64,000 bases of DNA from positions 248,001-312,000 of IMG/VR virus record IMGVR_UViG_3300028676_000003; one strand, written 5' to 3'. Positions 24,893 through 32,863 of the stretch are shown piece after piece; within the stretch, counting starts at the first letter, position 1; every line of letters starts with the position of its first letter. The DNA is from a virus. The notes under the pieces are model-generated. The model was not told where the DNA came from. It did not search any database and was given only the letters and a program-made list of their open reading frames with translations. The translations under genes and the position numbers were made by a program.

Positions 24893-25747
24893 ATGAAAAA
24901 AGTATTGGTTACTGGCGCAAATAGTCAGTTAGCATCTGAAATCAAGGAACTAGAGCTTAATTATCCTAGACTTGAATTCATCTTTGCTGATAAGACAGAA
25001 TTTCCGCTGGACAAGAAAGAAGACATAATTACTAACTTTAAGAAGATAAAGCCCGATGTTGTAATCAATTGTGCGGCTTATACCGCAGTTGATAAGGCAG
25101 AAGACGATACAATGACAGCAGACGCTGTAAATCGTTTAGGTGTAGGTATTCTTGCCAAGTTATGTCATGAATCTGACACACAACTAATCCACATTTCAAC
25201 AGACTACGTATTTGATGGTGAATCTCCGATTCCTTATAAAGAAGACGATATTCCAAATCCAAAAAATGCTTATGGTCTTACGAAACTAGCGGGTGAAATG
25301 GTTTGTCAAGAGAATTGTCCTAATAGTGTCGTAATCAGAACATCTTGGTTGTATTCCATCTTTGGAAACAATTTCGTGAAGACAATGCTTAGACTAATGA
25401 GTGAAAGAGATACCTTCGGTGTTGTAAATGACCAAATTGGTTCTCCAACATATGCTGGCGACTTGGCTCAAGCTATCATGGATATCATAGAGTTTAAGAC
25501 TTGGATTGGTGGAATATATCACTATTCAAATGAAGGTAATATTTCATGGTTTGAATTTGCACTAGCAATCAAAGAAATAGCTGAAGAGACTTGTAATATC
25601 AAGCCAATTGATTCATCAAGTTATCCAACACCAGCAAAGCGACCCAATTATTCGTTACTAGATAATACCAAGATACAAGAAGTCTATGGAATACAAACCA
25701 TTGATTATCTGATAAGTCTGAGAAGGATGATGGAAAAACTAGGTTAA
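24893..25747 (+). CDS. rmlD: dTDP-4-dehydrorhamnose reductase-like (RmlD)
   Basis: 284 aa, normal family length. VLVTGANSQLASEI is the Rossmann loop, INCAAYTAVDKAEDD and HISTDYVFDGE are family strands, and YGLTKLAGE is the YxxxK active site. RmlD makes dTDP-L-rhamnose from the 4-keto sugar using NAD(P)H. The other Rml genes are not in the window, so it may modify a host-made sugar nucleotide or act on a phage glycan. Confidence 0.9.
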   Translation: MKKVLVTGANSQLASEIKELELNYPRLEFIFADKTEFPLDKKEDIITNFKKIKPDVVINCAAYTAVDKAEDDTMTADAVNRLGVGILAKLCHESDTQLIHISTDYVFDGESPIPYKEDDIPNPKNAYGLTKLAGEMVCQENCPNSVVIRTSWLYSIFGNNFVKTMLRLMSERDTFGVVNDQIGSPTYAGDLAQAIMDIIEFKTWIGGIYHYSNEGNISWFEFALAIKEIAEETCNIKPIDSSSYPTPAKRPNYSLLDNTKIQEVYGIQTIDYLISLRRMMEKLG

Positions 25748-25785
25748 GTAGCTTCATTTTTATATGTTATTGGATATTTATTAGT

Positions 25786-26130
25786 ATGGAAACAAAATCA
25801 CTAATAAAAAAACTACTACATGAAAATCTTTTAAAAGAGGAATTCAATTATGAAATAGAACACCTAGATAGCTACAATGGACAAGATAATTACGAATTGG
25901 GGTTATATCAAGACGGTGAAATCATTGGACTTGTTCAATATACAATTTATAACGATATCTTAAAGGTTAGCGATATTCTTGTTAGACCTGAATATCGTAG
26001 GCAAGGAATGGGTTCAAGAATGATGCAATACATTAAAACCAAGCATCCAACAGCTAAATATGAACCATCAATGATGACTGATTTAGGAGCCCAATTTAAA
26101 CATAAGGAAATACAAGATTTAAATAAATAA
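25786..26130 (+). CDS. GNAT-family N-acetyltransferase
   Basis: 114 aa. DILVRPEYRRQGMGSRMMQYIK contains the R-x-x-G-x-G/A acetyl-CoA loop and helix; strands before it match the GNAT core. Short, so substrate contacts are few. Ends at an intrinsic terminator. Confidence 0.82.
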   Translation: METKSLIKKLLHENLLKEEFNYEIEHLDSYNGQDNYELGLYQDGEIIGLVQYTIYNDILKVSDILVRPEYRRQGMGSRMMQYIKTKHPTAKYEPSMMTDLGAQFKHKEIQDLNK

Positions 26131-26137
26131 AAAAAAT

Positions 26138-26168
26138 AAGCTAATGATTAGGTTCGTTAGCTTTTTTT
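26138..26168 (+). terminator. Intrinsic terminator
   Basis: AAGCTAA/TTAGCTT stem with a 12-base loop and a T run, directly followed by a TACCTTTG promoter box at 26172-26179. Confidence 0.8.
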
Positions 26169-26195
26169 ATTTACCTTTGTTAAAAATTAAACGAT

Positions 26196-26753
26196 ATGGA
26201 AACAACATTTAAGATTTCAAAAGCAGGTAAGTATATCGATATCAAGTATATCGTAGGAATTCAATTACCAATGTCAGTATATGACAATGTACTTGTTAGC
26301 TCAGCTAAAGAAGGACGAAAGTTGATTCAACTAATTCGTGATTTTGAGAAAGGTGTTAAGGAAGAGCTTGTTAAACAAGGTATTGACTTGGATTACCGAA
26401 TGATTATGATTAGACATTTACAAGTAATTGATTCTATTGCCAGTGGCCTAGATATCAGAAGCAAAATGTCGGTTGCAGAATTATCAGATAGATTTGTATT
26501 CGGATATAAAAGAATGTACGATACAATGATTGATGAAGTTGAAGAAACTCTCAAATATTTCAATGAAGTTAAAGCTGAGAGTTCTTATGTGAAGGATTGG
26601 AGACGCTTTGATAAGTACAATGAATATATTAGAGATTACTCATTGAATTATCCAAAGATTAGTTCAGATGATTTTGGAAAGGACCCATTAAAAAATATGC
26701 AAGCACTAGCAAATGAAATGCTTGAAACATTAATTAAAGACAGAAAAAAATGA
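26196..26753 (+). CDS. Hypothetical protein (185 aa)
   Basis: Starts a new transcription unit after the terminator and promoter at 26138-26179. Mainly helical, with charged surfaces; no motif assignable. Overlaps the next gene by 4 bases. Confidence 0.7.
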   Translation: METTFKISKAGKYIDIKYIVGIQLPMSVYDNVLVSSAKEGRKLIQLIRDFEKGVKEELVKQGIDLDYRMIMIRHLQVIDSIASGLDIRSKMSVAELSDRFVFGYKRMYDTMIDEVEETLKYFNEVKAESSYVKDWRRFDKYNEYIRDYSLNYPKISSDDFGKDPLKNMQALANEMLETLIKDRKK

Positions 26754-27433
26754 AAAATATAGTTTTTGTTGCTGATATTGCAGATGATATCGACGACTTA
26801 ATAGCAATCGAATACTTAGCCGTAAATGGTTATTTAAAATGCTTGGTATTAGACGGTAAAAGCAACGATGAATCAAGAGAAAAATATCTATCAGATTTAG
26901 GTGTTACCGTAACAAGTGAAATTCCAACAGATACAAAGATTATCTTCTGTGGTGGAGCACTAACTAAGATTGCTGATTTTGTTAAAACTAATGAAATCGA
27001 CTTATTGGTTGCAAACGGTGGATTTGCTGGTAGTAATGTAGTAGCAGAACCACTTGAGAAGTTTAGAGGAAAGAATAAAATCAGAACCTACAACTTCAAT
27101 ATGGATATTCTAGCAACACTTGAAGTAATCAACTCACCAAATATTAATGAAACGATACTAGTTTCAAAAAATGTGTGTCACAGCGCAGAAAATGTAATTG
27201 GTAAGATACACACTGATGAATTTTTAAAGAATCACGAATTGAGTGATACCAAGCGTTTACACGATTTATTGATGGTTAAAGAAGGTGTTAATTACTTGAA
27301 TAACAACGAAATGATTTGTGAATACTTAAATGTAAACCCAATCATTGAGCCGAGATATCCTGACAATATGTCTTTATGGGGTTCAGAGCCGAATCCAACA
27401 TCAAAAATAAAAATAAGTATAAAATACAAATAA
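26750..27433 (+). CDS. Nucleoside hydrolase-like protein (IUNH fold)
   Basis: 227 aa. VADIADDIDDLIAIEYL resembles the DxDxxxDDxxA calcium site of inosine-uridine nucleoside hydrolases, IIFCGGALTKIADFV the GPLTN loop, and TYNFNMDILATLEVI the FN..D..A loop. It is shorter than usual (about 310 aa) and the first Asp pair is altered, so activity is uncertain. Could act on nucleosides, NAD-derived ribosides or ADP-ribose products; that is inference. Confidence 0.65.
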   Translation: MKNIVFVADIADDIDDLIAIEYLAVNGYLKCLVLDGKSNDESREKYLSDLGVTVTSEIPTDTKIIFCGGALTKIADFVKTNEIDLLVANGGFAGSNVVAEPLEKFRGKNKIRTYNFNMDILATLEVINSPNINETILVSKNVCHSAENVIGKIHTDEFLKNHELSDTKRLHDLLMVKEGVNYLNNNEMICEYLNVNPIIEPRYPDNMSLWGSEPNPTSKIKISIKYK

Positions 27434-27434
27434 A

Positions 27435-27965
27435 ATGAAAACACTAGTAATACATCCGAAAGACGCATCCACAGATTTCTTGAAAAAGATATATGATGGA
27501 AGAGGTTGGACTGAAGTTAACTCTAGAATACCTAAGCGTGACATGAAAACTCTTATAAAAGAGCACGACAGGGTTATCATACTTGGACATGGTACTGAAA
27601 AGGGGTTATTTGACCCTGAAACGTACCTGCCACTTATAGATAGCAACTACGTTTATTTACTTAGAGAGAAACAAGTCATAGCCATATGGTGTAACGCTGA
27701 CGTTTTCTTCTTGAAATATGGTCTTAAAGGACTATACACTGGAATGATAATATCTGAGTATGGTGAAGCACTGCTTGAATGTGTTACAACAACTTACCAA
27801 GAAATAGACGAATCTAACTTATTGTTTGGAAGAGCTATGCAAGAGGGAATAACACAAGATGGTTTTGATTTAGAGAAGATACTTGAGGTTTATACTAGTG
27901 ATGGTCTAAACAGACCAATGGATTTCAACAAAACCAAGATATACAAGACAAGTATCGATGAATAA
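27435..27965 (+). CDS. Hypothetical protein with possible clan CD-like His/Cys pair
   Basis: 176 aa. RVIILGHGTEKGLFDP and VIAIWCNADVFFLK place a His-Gly and a Cys at the ends of adjacent strands, as in caspase/CHAT-like peptidases. A conserved GMIISEYGEA follows. The resemblance is local only. It is one base after the nucleoside hydrolase-like gene and overlaps the next by 8. Confidence 0.6.
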   Translation: MKTLVIHPKDASTDFLKKIYDGRGWTEVNSRIPKRDMKTLIKEHDRVIILGHGTEKGLFDPETYLPLIDSNYVYLLREKQVIAIWCNADVFFLKYGLKGLYTGMIISEYGEALLECVTTTYQEIDESNLLFGRAMQEGITQDGFDLEKILEVYTSDGLNRPMDFNKTKIYKTSIDE

Positions 27966-28302
27966 GGTTGTTAACCTTAAAAAGGAGTCTTATGATGTGT
28001 TTATTGGTCGAGGTAGCAAGTGGGGTAATCCTTTTACACATATAAAGGATAAAAAGACCCTTGCAGATTTTGTTGTTGAAACACGAGAAGAAGCAATCGA
28101 GAGTTATAGAGAGTATCTAGCAGGAAATCAAGAACTGTTAGATTCTTTAGATGAATTGGAAGGAAAAACTCTAGGATGTTATTGTAAGCCTGAATCATGT
28201 CATGGCGATATCATCTTAGAGTTCCTAACAAAGAGAAAAATGGTTAAATTTTTAAAAAATAAAGATGAAAACAAGGGAAGGCAGAATAATAACGCTTTAT
28301 AA
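27958..28302 (+). CDS. DUF4326 protein
   Basis: 114 aa. VFIGRGSKWGNPF, EAIESYREYL and LGCYCKPESCHGDIILEFL are the signature of DUF4326 (GRGSxWGNPF and CxCxPxxCHG). Members often travel with macro-domain, NADAR or other ADP-ribose genes, so a link to NAD/ADP-ribose chemistry is plausible. Overlaps the next gene by 38 bases. Confidence 0.82.
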   Translation: MNKVVNLKKESYDVFIGRGSKWGNPFTHIKDKKTLADFVVETREEAIESYREYLAGNQELLDSLDELEGKTLGCYCKPESCHGDIILEFLTKRKMVKFLKNKDENKGRQNNNAL

Positions 28303-28900
28303 TGCGAATAATAACGATACTTCATGGACCCACAAGTTTATGATTGTTGATGTTAGAACATATAAACACTTGGCAACACCATTTACTATACCTGATGATT
28401 TTGAAAAGAATTTCAATAGTCTTCATGTACTTGTTGAAGTTGATAATAACGACTTACCTATTCTAGATGAAAATGGCAAGTGTAAGCTACATAAAAAGAC
28501 AATGAATATCAGAGAGTACTTAAGCTTTTTTGGTCCTTCTAAAGAGATTAAACAGCGTATGAGTAACGGTCAGATAAAGATAAACAATAAGGTTGTTAAA
28601 AGCTTTGATGTTGAGTGTGCATTTGACTATGATGCTGAAGATGTTGCAATAGTTGAATTGGCTGATTTCCTTATGGATTGTGGACTTGATTTAAAACAAT
28701 TAAATCTTTTGAAGTCCTACGCAGGATTGAATATCATGGATTTCTTCGGAACGCCTACAATTCAAGAAGGTCCAACAAATATCCATAAGTTCAAGTTCTT
28801 AGAAAAATATATCCTGATTTCAGTATCAAAGAGAGAACACTATGTTGTTTTAAATGATGAATATCCAAGCAGGGTTCCTTATCAATTATTATGGGCCTGA
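28265..28900 (+). CDS. Hypothetical protein with S4-like stretch
   Basis: 211 aa. The middle (REYLSFFGPSKEIKQRMSNG then IKINNKVV) is like an S4 RNA-binding unit (helix, then G-x-I/V-x-v-N-g-k-v). The rest is not recognised. Long overlap with DUF4326 suggests coupling. Confidence 0.55.
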   Translation: MKTREGRIITLYNANNNDTSWTHKFMIVDVRTYKHLATPFTIPDDFEKNFNSLHVLVEVDNNDLPILDENGKCKLHKKTMNIREYLSFFGPSKEIKQRMSNGQIKINNKVVKSFDVECAFDYDAEDVAIVELADFLMDCGLDLKQLNLLKSYAGLNIMDFFGTPTIQEGPTNIHKFKFLEKYILISVSKREHYVVLNDEYPSRVPYQLLWA

Positions 28901-28903
28901 TAC

Positions 28904-28934
28904 TTGTATCTAAATGAATAAAATAGTATCTTTG
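28904..28934 (+). promoter_or_regulatory. Bacteroidetes-type promoter
   Basis: TTG 28904-28906, 20 bp, TATCTTTG 28927-28934. It overlaps an apparent upstream start, which fixes the real ATG at 28950. Confidence 0.75.
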
Positions 28935-28949
28935 TTAAAAGACAAAAAT

Positions 28950-29435
28950 ATGACAAAAAAGAAAACACTTTATTTAGACATGGATGGTGTAATAGCCAAC
29001 TTTGATAAGATGATTCACGATTTACACCCTGAATTACTTGAAATTACGGATTACGACGAAAGGTCAGATATGATTGACAAGGTAGCGATGGAAAACCCAA
29101 ATTTATTTTGTGAATTGGAACCAATCGAAGGAGCAATCGAAGCTGTAAACAAATTATTCGAAATATTCGATGTTTATTTCTTATCTACTCCAATGTACGA
29201 AATCCCTGAGAGTTATATGGGTAAAAGAATTTGGCTTGAAAAGCACTTCGGTGAAAAAGCTAAAAAGAGACTAACGCTAACACATAGAAAGGACCTTTCA
29301 ATAGGTGAGTTCTTGGTTGATGATAGAATCAAAAATGGAGCTGGTGAGTTTACAGGTAAACATATTCACTTTGCAACACCTGAATTCCCAAATTGGGAAA
29401 CAACACTTAAATACTTAGAAGACAATGTTTTATAA
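28950..29435 (+). CDS. 5'(3')-deoxyribonucleotidase (NT5C-like HAD)
   Basis: 161 aa. LYLDMDGVIANFD is the DxDG motif; YFLSTPM motif II; LTHRKDLS and FLVDDR motifs III and IV. This is the NT5C/YorS pattern of enzymes that dephosphorylate dNMPs. Start at 28950 because the frame upstream overlaps the promoter. Confidence 0.88.
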   Translation: MTKKKTLYLDMDGVIANFDKMIHDLHPELLEITDYDERSDMIDKVAMENPNLFCELEPIEGAIEAVNKLFEIFDVYFLSTPMYEIPESYMGKRIWLEKHFGEKAKKRLTLTHRKDLSIGEFLVDDRIKNGAGEFTGKHIHFATPEFPNWETTLKYLEDNVL

Positions 29436-29463
29436 AATAATTTAAAAATAATCATTAAAAAAC

Positions 29464-29494
29464 TTGACTTATGTACTAACTTTTAGTACCTTTG
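29464..29494 (+). promoter_or_regulatory. Strong promoter of second short-ORF cassette
   Basis: TTGACTT from 29464, 20 bp, TACCTTTG 29487-29494, very like the one at 20559. Confidence 0.8.
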
Positions 29495-29530
29495 TATATA
29501 TTTATTAAACAAACGAATAAACACAATATT

Positions 29531-29614
29531 ATGAGAACACTTACAAACATATTTGATTTTGCATTTACAGCAGCCGAAGAGGATTACTCTTGGGAAGGTC
29601 AACTAGTGTCGTAA
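29531..29614 (+). CDS. 27-aa peptide of a promoter-peptide-terminator cassette
   Basis: MRTLTNIFDFAF... acidic middle, ends GQLVS. Leader of about 35 bases, then peptide, then terminator 28 bases after the stop. The bases after the stop resemble those of the cassette at 20643 (GTTAAGTA...AACAATA). Confidence 0.5.
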   Translation: MRTLTNIFDFAFTAAEEDYSWEGQLVS

Positions 29615-29642
29615 GTTAAGTAATATTAACAATACAATCAAG

Positions 29643-29674
29643 AGTCTGACCATAAAACGTCAGACTTTTTTTTT
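29643..29674 (+). terminator. Intrinsic terminator
   Basis: AGTCTGAC/GTCAGACT perfect 8-bp stem, 8-base loop, nine T. Confidence 0.9.
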
Positions 29675-29695
29675 GGAAAAAATGTTCTTTAAAAT

Positions 29696-29726
29696 TTTGA
29701 AATTAAGAAAATAAGTATTACCTTTG
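29696..29726 (+). promoter_or_regulatory. Bacteroidetes-type promoter
   Basis: TTTG 29696-29699, 19 bp, TACCTTTG 29719-29726. Confidence 0.75.
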
Positions 29727-29749
29727 TATCATCAAAAAATATAAGGATT

Positions 29750-30205
29750 ATGAAAAAGTTTTTACAATATTTAACGCTTAGGGATTTTAATGATGAATTT
29801 TTATTTCCATCACCAATTGGACATATTGTTTTTGTGATATTATTTGTAATATTCGTAGGAACATGTAGTCATAAAAGACAAAATGAAGAACCAAAGGTAA
29901 ACCATATCATAATGGAAGATGCTGTACAAGTTGGTGATTCAATCGAAGCTCCATGGGCTGAGAAAACAGATTCAACGGAAGTCGAGTTTAGTGTTCCAAA
30001 AGGAACATATTGGTCAAGCGAAGAAACAAAGTTACCAAGAGGTATTGTTAAAGTAACTGACCACGCTCATGGTAGTAATGGTAAAAGTGATAACAAAAGT
30101 GATAATTATGTTACTATAAAGGGAACCGATGGTCAGTTAACTATTGTTAGAGATGTTGAGATTGATTTATATTTGAATCTTCAAGTTGGAGATACAATTA
30201 AATAA
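29750..30205 (+). CDS. Membrane-anchored hypothetical protein (151 aa)
   Basis: One membrane segment at about residues 23-39 ending GTCSHK, then a soluble, Thr/Lys/Asp-rich outer part with a possible small beta-domain at the C-terminus (SPKGTYWSSEET, DLYLNLQVGDTIK). Topology probably N-in, C-out. Unknown function. Confidence 0.65.
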   Translation: MKKFLQYLTLRDFNDEFLFPSPIGHIVFVILFVIFVGTCSHKRQNEEPKVNHIIMEDAVQVGDSIEAPWAEKTDSTEVEFSVPKGTYWSSEETKLPRGIVKVTDHAHGSNGKSDNKSDNYVTIKGTDGQLTIVRDVEIDLYLNLQVGDTIK

Positions 30206-30277
30206 AAAAAATATCAAAAAACATTAGGTTATTAAATTTAAAAGTTATACCTTTGTACTATCAAAATAACGAAAGAT

Positions 30278-30562
30278 ATGATAAGAATACTAGTAGAATT
30301 TGAGTTTATTCCTGAGCATACAGAAGAAGCTAAAAAGCTTATAAAAGAGTTAGCAATCAAATCAGCTCAAGAAAAAGGATGTGTGATGTATCATGCACTT
30401 GAAAGTCTTAATGATGAAAATTCAGTGATACTTTATGAAAGTTTCGCAGATAAAGAAGCACAAGACTTCCATAAAACGACAAGTCATTACAAGGAAATCT
30501 TGCAAGAGAAATTACCAAGCTTGATTAAAGAACGTAAGGTTCGTTTCTTGGAAATATTATAA
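30278..30562 (+). CDS. ABM-domain protein (YgiN-like monooxygenase fold)
   Basis: 94 aa. The pattern IRILVEFEFIPEHTEEAKKLI, AQEKGCVMYHALESL, and FADKEAQDFHKTTSHYKEI is the dimeric alpha-beta barrel of antibiotic-biosynthesis monooxygenase/quinol monooxygenase proteins. No cofactor is needed in many of them. A TACCTTTG box lies at 30248-30255. Role in phage unknown. Confidence 0.82.
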   Translation: MIRILVEFEFIPEHTEEAKKLIKELAIKSAQEKGCVMYHALESLNDENSVILYESFADKEAQDFHKTTSHYKEILQEKLPSLIKERKVRFLEIL

Positions 30563-30567
30563 TAATT

Positions 30568-30640
30568 GGTACCTTAGCTCAGTTGGTAGAGCACCGCACT
30601 GAAGATGCGGGTGTCGCTGGTTCGAATCCAGCAGGTACCA
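30568..30640 (+). tRNA. tRNA-Phe (GAA)
   Basis: Acceptor GGTACCT/AGGTACC, anticodon arm CCGCA-CTGAAGA-TGCGG. Fully regular cloverleaf. Confidence 0.93.
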
Positions 30641-30700
30641 CAAATGTGACTGAGTTTTTCTATGGCTCACAAAGGGATGCATCCCTACATAGAAGCAATT

Positions 30701-30773
30701 GGTACTGTAGCTCAATTGGTAGAGCACTCGTCTGAAGAGCGGGGTGTTGTGGGTTCGAGTCCCACTGGTACCA
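30701..30773 (+). tRNA. tRNA-Phe (GAA)
   Basis: Acceptor GGTACTG/TGGTACC, anticodon arm CTCGT-CTGAAGA-GCGGG. Second Phe copy, diverged in stems. Confidence 0.88.
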
Positions 30774-30836
30774 CAAACTCATTAATGCCGTTGATGGTGT
30801 GCTCAAGAGTATAAAAACCGCAGTAACCATCATTTT

Positions 30837-30909
30837 GGTCTATTCGTCTAGTCGGTCAGGACGTGCCCCTTTCACGGGTAAAACACGGGTTCGAATCCCG
30901 TATAGACTA
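30837..30909 (+). tRNA. tRNA-Glu (TTC)
   Basis: Acceptor GGTCTAT/ATAGACT, D-arm TCGTCTAGTCGGTCAGGAC, anticodon arm TGCCC-CTTTCAC-GGGTA. Confidence 0.9.
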
Positions 30910-30911
30910 CT

Positions 30912-31059
30912 GGGAATGTACGTTCAGCGGTCCGATTGGCTCTTAGGAGATGGTTTAAAACAATTGGGAAGTGTGTCAAGAAATTGATTGGGTAAAAACA
31001 CTATCAGAACGACTCCCGTGAAGGGGAGAAAGTCGCAGGTTCGAATCCTGTCGTTCCTA
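30912..31059 (+). tRNA. tRNA-like gene with 81-base D-loop insertion (Phe-like GAA, 6-nt loop)
   Basis: GGGAATG (30912-30918) pairs CGTTCCT at the 3' end; TA at 8-9; D-stem CGTTC (30921-30925) with GAACG (31007-31011); A26; anticodon stem CTCCC/GGGAG with 6-nt loop GTGAAG; T-arm GCAGG/CCTGT. Between the D-stem strands are 81 bases with two further helices (CCGATTG/CAATTGG and AGTGT/ACACT). Every element of a cloverleaf is present around the insertion. Confidence 0.55.
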
Positions 31060-31129
31060 CTATGAAGTACCTACGGCAATAGGTATAACAGAGCCAACGA
31101 ATTTGAATTGCCGTTTGAAGGTGTTGGTA

Positions 31130-31200
31130 GAAGCGTTCGTCTAGTGGACCAGGACACAGCCAATGGGGCTGAAACACAGGTTCGAGTCCTGTACGCTTTG
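31130..31200 (+). tRNA. tRNA, anticodon unclear (5-nt loop AATGG)
   Basis: Acceptor GAAGCGT/ACGCTTT, D-stem GTCT/GGAC, T-arm ACAGG/CCTGT, discriminator G. Anticodon stem CAGCC/GGCTG closes only AATGG, so the anticodon is TGG (Pro) with two bases missing, or ATG with a shifted stem. Confidence 0.6.
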
Positions 31201-31290
31201 CAATTAAGAGCACGTGGAAGTACGATAGCCCCCACAGTATAGAAAAAAACTAAGGTATCGTTGACTTCATGGTGGAAAGAAACCATATTT

Positions 31291-31362
31291 GGTCCTATCG
31301 TCTAGGGGTCAGGACACTAGGTTTTCAGCCTATAAACGAGGGTTCGATTCCCTCTAGGACTA
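31291..31362 (+). tRNA. tRNA-Glu (TTC)
   Basis: Acceptor GGTCCTA/TAGGACT; anticodon loop TTTTCAG (TTC) on CTAGG/CCTAT. Confidence 0.85.
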
Positions 31363-31363
31363 C

Positions 31364-31417
31364 AAGAGACTGTTACTAATTTATAGGACTCCGAGTGAGG
31401 GGAAGCGTAGAATTAGA
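31364..31417 (+). ncRNA. Spacer RNA element, family 1, copy 1
   Basis: GAGACTGTTACTAATTTATAG ... GCGTAGAATTAG (first part 31366 on). CTAATTT pairs GAATTAG. Two more copies at 52481 and 52821 keep the pairing with changed bases. Confidence 0.65.
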
Positions 31418-31423
31418 ATTTTT

Positions 31424-31496
31424 GGAGCAGAGGTGTTGATGGTAACATACTCCCCTGTCACGGGATAGATTGAGGGTTCGACTCCCTTGTGCTCCG
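31424..31496 (+). tRNA. tRNA-Asp (GTC)
   Basis: Acceptor GGAGCA/TGCTCC with discriminator G, anticodon loop CTGTCAC, short D-arm TGTT/AACA. Confidence 0.83.
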
Positions 31497-31652
31497 CAAG
31501 TCTATTAGGGTCGGCTGGAGACAAAGAGACTAAAATCATAAGGGTTCTAGTAGGGGTTGTGAACCGTATAATGACACATGACGTTGGGAAGTATAGCCAA
31601 AATGACACTCGGAAAGACGAAGGTTTGATGTTGAACCATATCAACATAATTC
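31497..31652 (+). other. tRNA spacer with hairpins
   Basis: 156 bases without gene. GGTTC/GAACC and ATGTTGA/TCAACAT hairpins can form, and AATGACAC is repeated. No ORF or promoter box. Confidence 0.4.
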
Positions 31653-31725
31653 GGATGTGAGGTCAAATGGTTAAGATATCACCCTGTCACGGTGTTTGGA
31701 GCGGGTTCGAATCCCGTCACATCCG
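31653..31725 (+). tRNA. tRNA-Asp (GTC)
   Basis: Acceptor GGATGTG/CACATCC, discriminator G, anticodon arm TCACC-CTGTCAC-GGTGT. Second Asp copy. Confidence 0.9.
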
Positions 31726-31731
31726 CAAATT

Positions 31732-31862
31732 GGAAATGTTACCCCAAAGCATGAGATTAATCAGAATGCGAGTCTATCAATGATAACGAAACCTTGATAG
31801 ATTTAGGAATAAGGGTACCTCTAATGGGATTTCGTTTGCAGGTTCGAGTCCTGCCATTTCCG
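31732..31862 (+). tRNA. tRNA-like gene with large D-loop insertion, anticodon unresolved
   Basis: Acceptor GGAAATG (31732-31738) pairs CATTTCC (31855-31861), 7 of 7, discriminator G; T-arm GCAGG/CCTGC. ACCC (31741) pairs GGGT (31813) as a D-stem around a 68-base insert holding GCAT/ATGC and a perfect 8-bp TCTATCAA/TTGATAGA hairpin. The anticodon arm region (31818-31837) does not form a clear stem. Confidence 0.5.
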
Positions 31863-31889
31863 CAATAATGTAACAAAAAAAATTGAGTT

Positions 31890-31922
31890 ATGAAAACAAT
31901 GCGTAAATTCAGTCTCTTCTAA
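31890..31922 (+). promoter_or_regulatory. 10-codon leader peptide followed by hairpin
   Basis: ATG at 31890 encodes a 10-residue basic peptide (MKTMRKFSLF) whose end overlaps the 5' arm of a hairpin (TCTCTT..AAGG / CCTT..AAGAGA, 31913-31942) that ends three bases before the next ATG. This layout suits translational attenuation of the downstream gene. Confidence 0.45.
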
Positions 31923-31944
31923 GGTCAAATCCTTACAAGAGAAA

Positions 31945-32646
31945 ATGAGTAAAAACACAAAAAAAGAAAGTTATAAGCCTTTTATTAAGCTTATTAACGA
32001 AAGAGCTAAAATTTGGAAGCTTATCGATGATTTAGGTTACATCGAGTTAGAAGAACCTATTCATCACGGTTACGATTCGTTTTTCGTATTAAGAGACGAT
32101 ATTTCAAGAAGAAAAGATGCTCCTTTATTAGAAGATTTGTTAAAGAATTATACTAGTGTTGCATGGTGTAGAAATAAAGACTTCATTGTCAAAAGAAGAG
32201 GTAAGAAAGAAAAAATTGAACCTAGTCTTGTTCACGTAAGTGTAGCGGCATATTTGTTATTTTCACCAAAGAAACAAGAGTTCTTTACCAAGCACTTCAT
32301 TAGAGGTTGGCATAGTGTTCGAGAAGTATATTGTCTTAATTTACCAAGACACTATTACGTAATCAAAAAGAAAAAAAGTTACATTACACATAGAAAGGTA
32401 ATGGATGCTCAATTGCAAAGTGACTTGGACTTGGTTTATGACCAAATCAACGAAATCACAGAAGTTTCAAACCCTTATAACAATCCTTGTGGTTGGGATG
32501 TAAGATTTTGGAACAAGGCTTCAAGAAGAAAAGATAATGTTATAACTAGCAATATCAAAAACCACTTCGATGGAGAACTTGATAGTGATTTATTAGAATA
32601 TGGTCTTTCTGAGAAAGCAAGACATGGAGCAAATTGGTATCGATAA
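31945..32646 (+). CDS. Hypothetical basic protein inside the tRNA cluster (233 aa)
   Basis: Lysine/arginine-rich with helical N-terminus; LVHVSVAAYLLFSPKKQEF and LPRHYYVIKKKK in the middle; ends WYR. Located between tRNA genes and preceded by a leader-peptide hairpin. A role with tRNA or RNA is only a guess from position and charge. Confidence 0.65.
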   Translation: MSKNTKKESYKPFIKLINERAKIWKLIDDLGYIELEEPIHHGYDSFFVLRDDISRRKDAPLLEDLLKNYTSVAWCRNKDFIVKRRGKKEKIEPSLVHVSVAAYLLFSPKKQEFFTKHFIRGWHSVREVYCLNLPRHYYVIKKKKSYITHRKVMDAQLQSDLDLVYDQINEITEVSNPYNNPCGWDVRFWNKASRRKDNVITSNIKNHFDGELDSDLLEYGLSEKARHGANWYR

Positions 32647-32708
32647 AATACAGAAATGGTTAACGATGTGACCTCTATTTATAAGTCATGTTGTTGCCAT
32701 ATGTAACA

Positions 32709-32857
32709 AAATTTAGATAATAACTCGGAGACGAGCATGCGAAAGGTACCCACAGAGGGTCTAAGTCCGATTGATACGATACATAAGAACAGTTTCATAG
32801 GTTCCCAGCTGAATAAGGTAAGAGGGTATAAAATCATATCGTTCAAAATCTAAATTT
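32709..32857 (+). ncRNA. Structured spacer RNA closed by a 10-bp helix
   Basis: AAATTTAGAT (32709-32718) pairs perfectly with ATCTAAATTT (32848-32857). Inside are CTCG-GAGA-CGAG (GNRA loop), ACCC-ACAGA-GGGT, and ACGATA/TATCGT. No ORF. Lies directly before a tRNA-Glu gene. Confidence 0.6.
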
Positions 32858-32863
32858 TTTAAT

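Noticed and set aside
32709-32857. RNase P RNA or 6S RNA
   Set aside because: No conserved P4 or GAAAGTCC-type core and no long 6S bubble could be found.
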